DNA of 15,274 nt from Neisseriaceae bacterium (GTDB lineage: Bacteria; Pseudomonadota; Gammaproteobacteria; Burkholderiales; UBA11063). Numbering within the stretch: the stretch's first letter is position 1; each line of letters opens with the position of its first letter. The notes under the pieces are model-generated. The model was not told the DNA's origin and searched no databases. It saw nothing but the letters and a program-made list of their open reading frames with translations. This document shows positions 6,665 through 13,372 of this stretch, piece by piece. The stretch covers positions 1-15,274 of the forward strand of contig CANISK010000011.1 of assembly GCA_947470205.1 (NCBI GenBank), in the 5' to 3' direction. The position numbers and the translations under genes are program-made.

Positions 6665-7477
6665 TTAATAAGTCATTCCCAGTGATATCATCTCACCAAA
6701 AGTATTTTGTGGGATATATACCACCCCTGCTATATTTGACTGATGTTGGTAGTTGTTCCAAAAACCACTAACGCCAAGCTCCACATCTTTAGTGATTTGA
6801 TATCTTGCACCAATTGTAGTTGTGAATTGGTAGTTAGTTGCAGCATAACTTTTCCCATATCCCACGGGGGGATTTTGAGTTTGGATGGATTTGATGGCAC
6901 CACTTTGATCCCAGTTGTAACTATATAAACCGTCTGTATATATCAACATATTGTCTAATAATTTATATCCCAACCTCAAACCAAACCCACCAGTGAGAAA
7001 ATAATCTATAGATGCTAATGATTGGTAGTTGTTGGCAACTGCGGTGGATGCAGACCAATTGGCATTTCTGCCAAACATTGCGTAAGGGATAATTTGCATA
7101 TTGCCGTTAAATGGTAAAAACGAATATCCGCCTCTCATGGTAATGCTATACATAAATGGGTCTTGCCCTAATGCAGCAGCTTGATGAGTGGTGGTATCCG
7201 CACCATTAAAAGCAGATCCCAAATACGGCTGATCATAACTGACTACCATATTTAAATTGGCATCTAGCCAAATATTTGCATCAAATAGGTGTTCTATTTC
7301 CATATTGAGTGAATTTGGATGGAATTTTACAGTGTTTTGCGCACCATTTATTAATGTCATCTGGGTGAACTGATATCCCAGATTATATTCATTTTCAAAT
7401 GAAGTGAAATTAGAACCCAACCCTAACATGCTATTTGCTAGTAGTGTTAAACTGGTATTTAAAATTAATTTTTTCAT
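6665..7477 (-). CDS. Outer membrane beta-barrel protein, paralogue 2
   Basis: A 270-aa predicted exported protein with a basic, hydrophobic start (MKKLILNTSLTLLANSMLG). Alternating hydrophobic strands with aromatic ends follow, and the terminal residue is tyrosine (LGMTY), the signal used by the BAM complex. It is clearly related to the gene just upstream: shared blocks are ENEYNLGYQF, PYAMFGRNAN (131-140), a DYFLTGGFGLRLGYK strand and YNWDQSGA (187-194). The signal peptidase site is unclear, unlike in the paralogue. It starts 19 nt after the upstream gene, so the two are one operon. Its family and substrate were not recognised. It may be a small porin or an adhesin-like barrel. Confidence 0.75.
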   Translation of the reverse strand: MKKLILNTSLTLLANSMLGLGSNFTSFENEYNLGYQFTQMTLINGAQNTVKFHPNSLNMEIEHLFDANIWLDANLNMVVSYDQPYLGSAFNGADTTTHQAAALGQDPFMYSITMRGGYSFLPFNGNMQIIPYAMFGRNANWSASTAVANNYQSLASIDYFLTGGFGLRLGYKLLDNMLIYTDGLYSYNWDQSGAIKSIQTQNPPVGYGKSYAATNYQFTTTIGARYQITKDVELGVSGFWNNYQHQSNIAGVVYIPQNTFGEMISLGMTY

Positions 7478-7496
7478 AATATTGACGCTCTTATTT

Positions 7497-8273
7497 CTAA
7501 TAAGTTAAACCAAAGGTTATTGCTCCACCATAACTATTCACTGGAACATATACTGAGGCACCTGTTGTATCCTGCGGAATGGATGCCATATTATTATAAA
7601 AATTATAAAAACCGTTTAATCCGATCTGTAATTGTTTATATACATTGTATTTCACGCCAAGCGTGGTTAAATATACCATGTTGTTTTGTGGCATAACACC
7701 ATTTAATGGGGCAGATTGATCCCAGTTGTATCCCACTAATTGGTCTAAGTACAGGTCTACCTTGTTGTTGATACGATAATCTAATCTACCGCCCATTCCC
7801 AATGTGTAATAAAAATCATTAGTTATATTGCTATTATTGTTATAATATAATGTGCTGGCTGCAACATTTGCATTTCTACCAACTAGACCATATGGAGTTA
7901 GGAGTAGATTGTCGCTAACAATATCAAAAGCATATCCAGTTTTGATATTTATCCCACCCAAGTTTGGATTTTGATTTACTATGGATGCACCACTTCCTAT
8001 ACCATTTGATTGATTGGTGAGTGAATTTACTACGATATTTGTATTAATATCAAACCACACTCCGTTATTAAATAAACGCTCTACCTCTAAACCATATTTT
8101 TGTGATGTTGTATTAGCTTGACTACCAGCGCTATTTTGGAGCGTTGCACCACTCATACCAAAGTTTAGGTTAAATTCGTTATTGAATTGTTGGAATGGGT
8201 GGTAATTGGTTGTGGCGTTGGCACTTGTTATCAATGATACTGATGCCATACAAAATGTGATTATTTTTTTCAT
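7497..8273 (-). CDS. Outer membrane beta-barrel protein, paralogue 1
   Basis: A 258-aa predicted outer-membrane barrel. A clean Sec signal peptide MKKIITFCMASVSLITSANA is followed by TTNYH, with cleavage after ANA at residue 20. The mature part has beta strands and ends GGAITFGLTY with a terminal tyrosine. It shares NEFNLNFG, PYGLVGRNAN, GGRLDYR and YNWDQSAPLNG with the next gene, so the pair arose by tandem duplication and has since diverged strongly. The start at 8273 was chosen for the signal peptide. ATG 8288 is also in frame, but an AAGGA is only about two bases from it and 16 from the chosen ATG, so the ribosome site does not decide. The function within the envelope is unknown. Confidence 0.75.
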   Translation of the reverse strand: MKKIITFCMASVSLITSANATTNYHPFQQFNNEFNLNFGMSGATLQNSAGSQANTTSQKYGLEVERLFNNGVWFDINTNIVVNSLTNQSNGIGSGASIVNQNPNLGGINIKTGYAFDIVSDNLLLTPYGLVGRNANVAASTLYYNNNSNITNDFYYTLGMGGRLDYRINNKVDLYLDQLVGYNWDQSAPLNGVMPQNNMVYLTTLGVKYNVYKQLQIGLNGFYNFYNNMASIPQDTTGASVYVPVNSYGGAITFGLTY

Positions 8274-8308
8274 ATACGTTATACACATTTCCTTTAAAGA
8301 ATTTATTT

Positions 8309-8321
8309 GTTACTTTGTAAC
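8309..8321. promoter_or_regulatory. Palindrome in the leader of the barrel operon
   Basis: GTTAC-TTT-GTAAC is a perfect inverted repeat located 36 bp before the barrel start, with a further ACGTTACC at 8331-8338. It may be an operator for a dimeric regulator. No clear -10/-35 pair was seen around it, so this is only a candidate. Confidence 0.3.
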
Positions 8322-8349
8322 TATTTCGAGACGTTACCTAATACTCAGT

Positions 8350-8390
8350 TTGAGATTGCGACTAATTTATAAATCAAAGCTCGCAATGAC
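8350..8390 (-). repeat. Family A palindromic repeat, copy 4 (degenerate)
   Basis: It keeps the outer arms, here ATTGCGA (8355-8361 region) with TCGCAAT (8381-8387 region), and the right arm ATCAAAGC. The left inner arm has decayed, so the central stem no longer folds. It lies 20 bp downstream of mutM and upstream of the barrel operon. Confidence 0.65.
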
Positions 8391-8410
8391 AACAAACAAC
8401 AATTTATTGG

Positions 8411-9226
8411 TCAGCTTTGACAGGTAGGACAATAAAAGCTATTTCTTTGCCCCAATCTTTTAGCCGTTATTATGTCATTACAAATTTTACATGGTGTGCC
8501 ATTTTTATCATACACTAAATGTAAATTTTGAAATTCACCATGTCCGCCATCTGTGTGTTTGTAATCTTTTAATGTACTTCCGCCCTCTTTAATGGCTTTT
8601 TTTAATAAAATTTTAATATTAGATACTAAAGTTTTTACTTCAGCCTTAAGAATTGATTTGCCATGTCTAAATGGAGAAATTTTGGCTAAAAATAGGGCTT
8701 CAGATGCATATATATTGCCAATACCCACTACAATTGAATTATCCATAATGAGTTGTTTTATGCTGGTTCTTTTTTGATGTAGCCGATTAAATAAATATTC
8801 TTCATCAAATTCATCAGTCAATGGCTCCACGCCTAGATCTTTGAATATTTCATGTTTGGAGTATTGATCTACATATAACACACAGCCAAATCTTCTGGGG
8901 TCATTAAATCTAAAAATTATGTTGTTATCAAAAATAATATCTATGTGGTCGTGTTTTAATAAATTATTCGCATCAGTGACATCTAACAACGTAATTGAAC
9001 CAGACATTCCAAGGTGTACAATTAAATGTCCTTGATTTAAATCTAGCACAAGATATTTAGCACGTCGATGAATTGCAATTACAGTTTTATTGATTAAATC
9101 TTGGGTAATATCTTGATTGATCTTGTAACGCAAATCGCCATTTCTAACAATCACATTAGTAATAGTTTTATTATTTAAATGTGTTATCTGTGATTTCACA
9201 TTCTCTATTTCTGGTAATTCTGGCAT
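8411..9226 (-). CDS. mutM: Formamidopyrimidine-DNA glycosylase MutM (Fpg)
   Basis: MutM removes 8-oxoguanine and ring-opened purines and then cuts the abasic site (base excision repair). The protein begins MPELPE, with the catalytic N-terminal Pro2 (exposed after Met removal) and Glu3. Lys57 is in place, as are HLGMSGS (71-77), the FNDPRRFG loop (107-114), GIGNIYASEALF (168-179, helix-two-turn-helix) and a zinc finger Cys246, Cys249, Cys266, Cys269. The length of 271 aa matches E. coli (269). The start is fixed by the need for Pro2 and by GGGGAG ten bases upstream; a longer frame to 9277 would bury the catalytic residue. It lies 96 bp after suhB on the same strand, with a family B repeat filling most of the gap. 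Confidence 0.95.
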   Translation of the reverse strand: MPELPEIENVKSQITHLNNKTITNVIVRNGDLRYKINQDITQDLINKTVIAIHRRAKYLVLDLNQGHLIVHLGMSGSITLLDVTDANNLLKHDHIDIIFDNNIIFRFNDPRRFGCVLYVDQYSKHEIFKDLGVEPLTDEFDEEYLFNRLHQKRTSIKQLIMDNSIVVGIGNIYASEALFLAKISPFRHGKSILKAEVKTLVSNIKILLKKAIKEGGSTLKDYKHTDGGHGEFQNLHLVYDKNGTPCKICNDIITAKRLGQRNSFYCPTCQS

Positions 9227-9249
9227 TTTTATTGTACTCCCCTTTAAAT

Positions 9250-9309
9250 ATACTCGAAGTATTTGAGTTTTAGGCAAGACGAAGTGTAAAGCTCAAAGAC
9301 GAAGAGTAT
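9250..9309 (-). repeat. Family B dispersed repeat, copy 3, between suhB and mutM
   Basis: A 60-bp palindrome: outer arms ATACTC (9250-9255) and GAGTAT (9304-9309), inner arms TTTGAG and CTCAAA. In gene sense it starts ATACTCTTCGTCTTTGAGC 13 nt after the suhB stop codon. Its other end is about 7 nt from the mutM ribosome binding site, so it fills the suhB-mutM junction. Confidence 0.7.
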
Positions 9310-9322
9310 CGTACATTAACGT

Positions 9323-10111
9323 TTAGTTTGAGCAGTGAACCTGAATAATCTTTTGTAATTGGTTGAGAAGTTTTTGGTTGGCAGCAATGATATTGCCGCT
9401 ATCACCATTATGATGCTTCTGGGTAAAGTCAGTTGCCATACCACCAGCCTCTCTCACTAGTAGAACCCCGGCTGCAACATCCCAAGTTTTGAGGTTATAC
9501 TCCCAGAACCCATCCAAATATCCAGCGGCAACGTATGCTAAGTCTAATGCTGCAGAGCCTGAGCGTCTTTGTCCGGATGTTTTTCGTGTAAGTTCTTTAA
9601 AAATGTTACAGTATTGATCTAATATTGTTAGATCATAGGTAGGAAAACCAGTTCCAATGATTGAATTTTCAAGCTGATTATGAGTTACCCTAATTCTTTT
9701 GTCATTTAAGTACGCCCCTTTACCAATTTCAGCTCGATATAAATCATTTTTATTTGGCTCAAAGACAACCCCTAGGATAATTTTATCATTTTGTTTTAAT
9801 GCAATTGATATGCTATAATGTGGATAACCATGTATAAAATTAGTCGTGCCGTCAATTGGATCTATTATCCACGTATATTCTGAATCTATATTTAAATTAC
9901 CATTTTCTTCACCTAAAATATTATGCTCTGGAAACGCTTGCAGAATTGTTTTTGTAATAATTTCTTCAGATTTTTTGTCAAAATCTGTCACAAAATCATT
10001 GGGATTTTTTTGATAAACTTTTATATTGGAGATATTTCTACTTCCTTGTTGCATAAAGTTACCCGCAAGATATACGGCTTTAATTGCAATATTTGTGAAT
10101 GCTGATGACAT
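9323..10111 (-). CDS. suhB: Inositol monophosphatase family protein SuhB
   Basis: A Mg-dependent inositol-1-monophosphatase. In E. coli SuhB also acts with Nus factors in ribosomal RNA antitermination. Metal ligands are visible: GEE (67-69, Glu68), DPIDGTTNF (84-92, with Asp84 and Asp87) and WDVAAG (210-215, Asp211). The block RRSGSAALDLAYVAAGYLDGFWE (182-204) is characteristic of SuhB. The length of 262 aa is normal (E. coli 267). The start ATG 10111 has only a weak purine-rich AAAGAA stretch upstream. It is divergent from the OPT transporter and is followed by mutM. Confidence 0.92.
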   Translation of the reverse strand: MSSAFTNIAIKAVYLAGNFMQQGSRNISNIKVYQKNPNDFVTDFDKKSEEIITKTILQAFPEHNILGEENGNLNIDSEYTWIIDPIDGTTNFIHGYPHYSISIALKQNDKIILGVVFEPNKNDLYRAEIGKGAYLNDKRIRVTHNQLENSIIGTGFPTYDLTILDQYCNIFKELTRKTSGQRRSGSAALDLAYVAAGYLDGFWEYNLKTWDVAAGVLLVREAGGMATDFTQKHHNGDSGNIIAANQKLLNQLQKIIQVHCSN

Positions 10112-10173
10112 TGTTAGTTTATTCTTTCTTTTGTATGAAATAGTTTTTTTTAAATAAGAGGATAATTTTACCC

Positions 10174-10200
10174 TATATCACTACAAAATAGTGATATAAT
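10174..10200 (+). promoter_or_regulatory. Operator-like palindrome overlapping the OPT promoter
   Basis: A perfect inverted repeat TATATCACTA (10174-10183) and TAGTGATATA (10189-10198) with a 5-nt spacer. Its right arm runs into a consensus -10 TATAAT (10195-10200) for the plus-strand transporter. No -35 is seen at normal spacing, so activation or repression through the palindrome is plausible. It lies in the suhB/OPT divergent region and could control both. A T-rich tract follows, but no gene ends here, so a terminator role is unlikely. Confidence 0.55.
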
Positions 10201-10262
10201 TTTTGCTATTAAAATTATTTTAATACTTTTATTGATAAATATTAATCAAGGAATAATGTAAC

Positions 10263-12215
10263 ATGACTGAGCACAAATTAGAATTAACCATAAAAGCTGT
10301 TGTAATTGGACTGATACTTTCTATTGTATTTTGTGGAACAAATATATATTTGGGTTTGAAAATTGGAAATACAATTAGCGCTTCTGTACCTGCAGCCATA
10401 ATTGCCATGACTGTACTTAGAATGTTTAAAAAATATAGTACACTAGAAAATAGCATATCCCAAACTACAGCTTCTGTGGGCGAAGGGTTGGCGACTGCGG
10501 TTATATTTGTCTTTCCTTCGTTGTTAATATTGCACCGTTGGGATGACTTTAATTATACATACATCATCATGTCTATATTGCCAGGAGCCATTATTGGGGT
10601 GGTTTATTCTGTTATATTACGTAAAGTATTACTTAGTGATAAACAGCTTGGATTCCCTGAGGGTCAGGCTATCGGTAAAGTACTGGAGACCACTGAACAA
10701 AAAGGCAATAAAGAACATACCAAACTCTTAATATTTGGTATGGTTATATCTGGTGTTACTAGTTTTTGTCAAATTGGATTACAGGTGCTATCTGACGCGG
10801 TCACTAAAGCTTTTATGGTTGGTGGTCGTCTGATGGGTGGCGGACTTAGTTTTTCTGTTGCCATTACCAGTGCGGGTTTTTTGGTTGGATTTGCTCAAAT
10901 GTTTGTCGGTTTTTTGGGCTTGATATTTGCATGGTGCATAATGTTACCAATTTTTACCGGTATACATGGCATCAAAGATAGTACTGACTTAGTTGGAAGC
11001 GCATTTTATATCTGGAAAAATTACATTCGTCCAATTGGTGTTGGTATGTTTATTTTTACTGGTTTTGCAACTATTATCATGCTTACTAAACCAATTATTC
11101 GTGGAATTAAAGAATCAGCGCGTGCGCTTAAAGATTTTACAACCATTGCACAAGATAAAGATTTAAGCATTAATAAACTTTTTGTTTTAGTTTTATTATC
11201 TTGCGTACCTGTGGTGTTGATGTTATTGCATCAATTGGCTAGTTTAAATCACTTTAGTGTATTTGTTAATCTTATCATTTCAATCATTATTGTCTTTCTT
11301 ATGCTTATCATTGGGTTTGCACTTGCTGCGGTATCTGGTTATTTTGCAGGTTTAGCTGGTTCTACCTCATCCCCAGTATCTGGTTTATTGTTTATTGCGG
11401 TTATCGCAGTTGCAATTATTTTACAATTTGCTTGTGATTTTAGTATTCCACACGTAAAAGATTCTCTATTGGAAACCACCATTCTTATGGTGGGGTTTAT
11501 TGCGGGAACTGCGGTAATTACCAATGGTACTATTCAAGATTTTAAATCTGGTGAAATGGTGGGATCCACTCCATATAAACAACAAATTACATTGTTTATA
11601 GGGTGTGTTTTATCTGCAATAATTGCCCCATTATTTATTTCACTCATCTTTCATGCATATGGAATTGCCGGAGTGGTGCCAGTTGGGAGCAGTATAGACC
11701 CAACGCATACACTAAGCGCACCACAAGCATCTGCAGTTGCAGCTCTTACACAAAATATTTTAGTTGGATCTCAGGATTGGAGCTTGATTGCTTATGGGGT
11801 TATTCTTGGATTTATAATATTTGTGTTGGATATATTTGGACGTAAAACTGGCAAATTTAGATGTTCTGTGGTATCATTTGGTATGGGGATGTATCTGCCA
11901 CCTGATGTAACTGCGGCATTATTTATTGGTGGGTGTATTCGATTACTTGTTGATAAAAAACAAAAGAAAATCACTGAAACTCATGGAGAGCAAGCGCGTG
12001 AAGATGTACATAATAAAGTAAATTTATTAGTGTGTGGGTTGATCGCCGGTGAATCCCTCATGGGATTGCTATTAGCTATTCCTTTTGTATTATATCAAAG
12101 TAGTGATGCATTAAAAATAGTGCTACCGCATCATGTAATTTCTTGCGCAATCCTTGCTATTATTGTTAATATTTTCATATTTAGGTATATATATAAAGTT
12201 GGCACTAAAATATAA
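10263..12215 (+). CDS. OPT family oligopeptide/metal-chelate transporter
   Basis: A 650-aa inner-membrane secondary transporter of the OPT (oligopeptide transporter/YSL) superfamily, of the prokaryotic branch found in Francisella- and Legionella-like bacteria. About 14 hydrophobic segments are visible. Family marks are GTNIYLGLKIGNTISASVPAAI (25-46 region), LGFPEGQAIGKVL (129-141), a SGYFAGLAGSTSSPVSGL loop in the middle and FGMGMYLPPDVTAALFIGG near the end. By family it moves short peptides or metal-chelate conjugates by proton coupling; the substrate cannot be told. The ATG 10263 has AAGGA ten bases upstream. It is a single-gene unit with an operator-like palindrome at its promoter and a hairpin repeat after its stop. 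Peptide uptake would suit an amino-acid-scavenging bacterium. Confidence 0.9.
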   Translation: MTEHKLELTIKAVVIGLILSIVFCGTNIYLGLKIGNTISASVPAAIIAMTVLRMFKKYSTLENSISQTTASVGEGLATAVIFVFPSLLILHRWDDFNYTYIIMSILPGAIIGVVYSVILRKVLLSDKQLGFPEGQAIGKVLETTEQKGNKEHTKLLIFGMVISGVTSFCQIGLQVLSDAVTKAFMVGGRLMGGGLSFSVAITSAGFLVGFAQMFVGFLGLIFAWCIMLPIFTGIHGIKDSTDLVGSAFYIWKNYIRPIGVGMFIFTGFATIIMLTKPIIRGIKESARALKDFTTIAQDKDLSINKLFVLVLLSCVPVVLMLLHQLASLNHFSVFVNLIISIIIVFLMLIIGFALAAVSGYFAGLAGSTSSPVSGLLFIAVIAVAIILQFACDFSIPHVKDSLLETTILMVGFIAGTAVITNGTIQDFKSGEMVGSTPYKQQITLFIGCVLSAIIAPLFISLIFHAYGIAGVVPVGSSIDPTHTLSAPQASAVAALTQNILVGSQDWSLIAYGVILGFIIFVLDIFGRKTGKFRCSVVSFGMGMYLPPDVTAALFIGGCIRLLVDKKQKKITETHGEQAREDVHNKVNLLVCGLIAGESLMGLLLAIPFVLYQSSDALKIVLPHHVISCAILAIIVNIFIFRYIYKVGTKI

Positions 12216-12216
12216 T

Positions 12217-12260
12217 ATACTCTTCGTCATTCCGTGCTTGACACGGAATCTATATTTTAA
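12217..12260 (+). terminator. Hairpin repeat and probable terminator after the OPT gene
   Basis: The family B end ATACTCTTCGTC begins one base after the OPT stop codon and is joined directly to a different palindrome: ATTCCGTG (12229-12236), loop CTTGA, CACGGAAT (12242-12249). The sequence CTATATTTTAA follows, which is T-rich enough for a modest intrinsic terminator. This type of hairpin (CATTCCGTG...CACGGAAT) is a widely dispersed bacterial repeat, so it is both repeat and likely 3' end. Confidence 0.6.
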
Positions 12261-12331
12261 TGCCAAGTGATGAAATAACGTTTAAAAAGTAATTATAAAA
12301 ACAATTTAGCATTTTATGATAAAATAATAAT

Positions 12332-13321
12332 ATGGCAAATAAAATAACCCCTTCGCACGACCCGTTTGCAAGAAAATTTCTCACTGATATTGAGGTTGCA
12401 AAAGATTTTTTAACGATACATTTAGCTCCAGAAGTATTAGCAAAATGTGATTTAACTACCCTGAATATTGAATCAACTTCGTATATAGAAGATGATTTAA
12501 AGTTACATAACTCAGATGTTGTGTATCGTTTAGAGCTAAATGATCATGGTGGATATGCATATATTTATACATTAGTAGAGCATCAATCTACACCAGATAA
12601 GTTAATGCCATTTAGAATAATTCGTTACCAAATAGCAATTATTCAAAATCACATAGAGAAATATGGTGAAAAATTACCACTACCCATGGTTATACCGTTA
12701 GTGTTTTATAACGGAGTTAAATCACCGTACCCACACTCATCAAATATAACAGATTTATTTGATGATAAAGTATTGTATGACAGTGCTAAATTAGGCACTT
12801 TTAAATTAATTGATTTAACCACCATGGACACAAATGAAATATTTAAACATGGTAAAGTGGCTGTTTTAGAAATGCTACAAAAAGCGGTGCGAGTGAGAGA
12901 TTTTAAAGCAATTATTGGAACGATAATTGAAGTTTTACTATTAGGTAAAACTAGTGGACTCAAACAATCTTTGGTAGACCGTGGCATTTTATATTTATTT
13001 GGTGCACGTGATGTTGAAGAAATAAAACCTTTAATTGAAAAAATTAAACAACAAATTCCTGATTATGGAGAAGATATTATGAATTTTATTGATGCTATGA
13101 AACATGAGGGTAGACAAGAAGGTAGACAAGAAGGTAAACAAGAAGGTAAGCAAGAGGGTAAACAAGAGGGTAAACAAGAAGGTAAGCAAGAGGGTAAACA
13201 AGAAGCTGAACAAAAAATTGCCCAAGCATTAATTAAATTTGGGGTTGATGACTCAATAATTGCGAAGGCTACCCATTTAACTCAATCCCAAATAGAACAA
13301 ATTAAAAAATCAATAAATTGA
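12332..13321 (+). CDS. Rpn family recombination-promoting nuclease (PD-(D/E)XK)
   Basis: Rpn proteins are DNA endonucleases once classed as YhgA-like transposases; in E. coli they raise RecA-independent recombination. The N-terminal part has the family opening HDPFARKFLTDIEVAKDFL (9-27), the catalytic SDVVYRL (Asp62), LVEHQS (Glu83-x-Gln85) and MPFRIIRYQ (92-100). The C-terminal part carries eight tandem tetrapeptides EG(R/K)Q (259-290), predicted as a charged helix, then a short helical tail. The length of 329 aa is normal. The start ATG 12332 has no ribosome binding site. A TATGAT at 12315-12320 could make the message nearly leaderless. It is 51 nt upstream of the ABC exporter. The fold is inferred; such genes often occur in many copies in one genome. 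Confidence 0.88.
   Translation: MANKITPSHDPFARKFLTDIEVAKDFLTIHLAPEVLAKCDLTTLNIESTSYIEDDLKLHNSDVVYRLELNDHGGYAYIYTLVEHQSTPDKLMPFRIIRYQIAIIQNHIEKYGEKLPLPMVIPLVFYNGVKSPYPHSSNITDLFDDKVLYDSAKLGTFKLIDLTTMDTNEIFKHGKVAVLEMLQKAVRVRDFKAIIGTIIEVLLLGKTSGLKQSLVDRGILYLFGARDVEEIKPLIEKIKQQIPDYGEDIMNFIDAMKHEGRQEGRQEGKQEGKQEGKQEGKQEGKQEGKQEAEQKIAQALIKFGVDDSIIAKATHLTQSQIEQIKKSIN
13106..13201 (+). repeat. Coding 12-bp tandem repeat in the Rpn gene
   Basis: Eight units of 12 bp (pattern GARGGTARRCAA) encode EGRQ twice and EGKQ six times. Units differ only by silent or Arg/Lys changes. Because the period is a multiple of three, copy-number changes would lengthen or shorten the helix without a frameshift. Confidence 0.9.
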
Positions 13322-13372
13322 GACAAGTACAAGAAATTGACAGAAAAATTTAACTAATAAACAGGACAGTCA

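Noticed and set aside
10174..10198. Palindrome before the OPT gene as an intrinsic terminator
   Set aside because: No gene ends into it from either side, since suhB and the OPT gene diverge here; an operator or promoter role fits better.
13031..13225. Minus-strand hydrophobic leucine/phenylalanine-rich frame
   Set aside because: It is the antisense of the 12-bp EG(R/K)Q repeat in the Rpn gene and has no independent support.
13336..13341. TTGACA before the ABC exporter as a -35 element
   Set aside because: No -10-like hexamer lies at 16 to 18 bp; the match is likely chance in AT-rich sequence.
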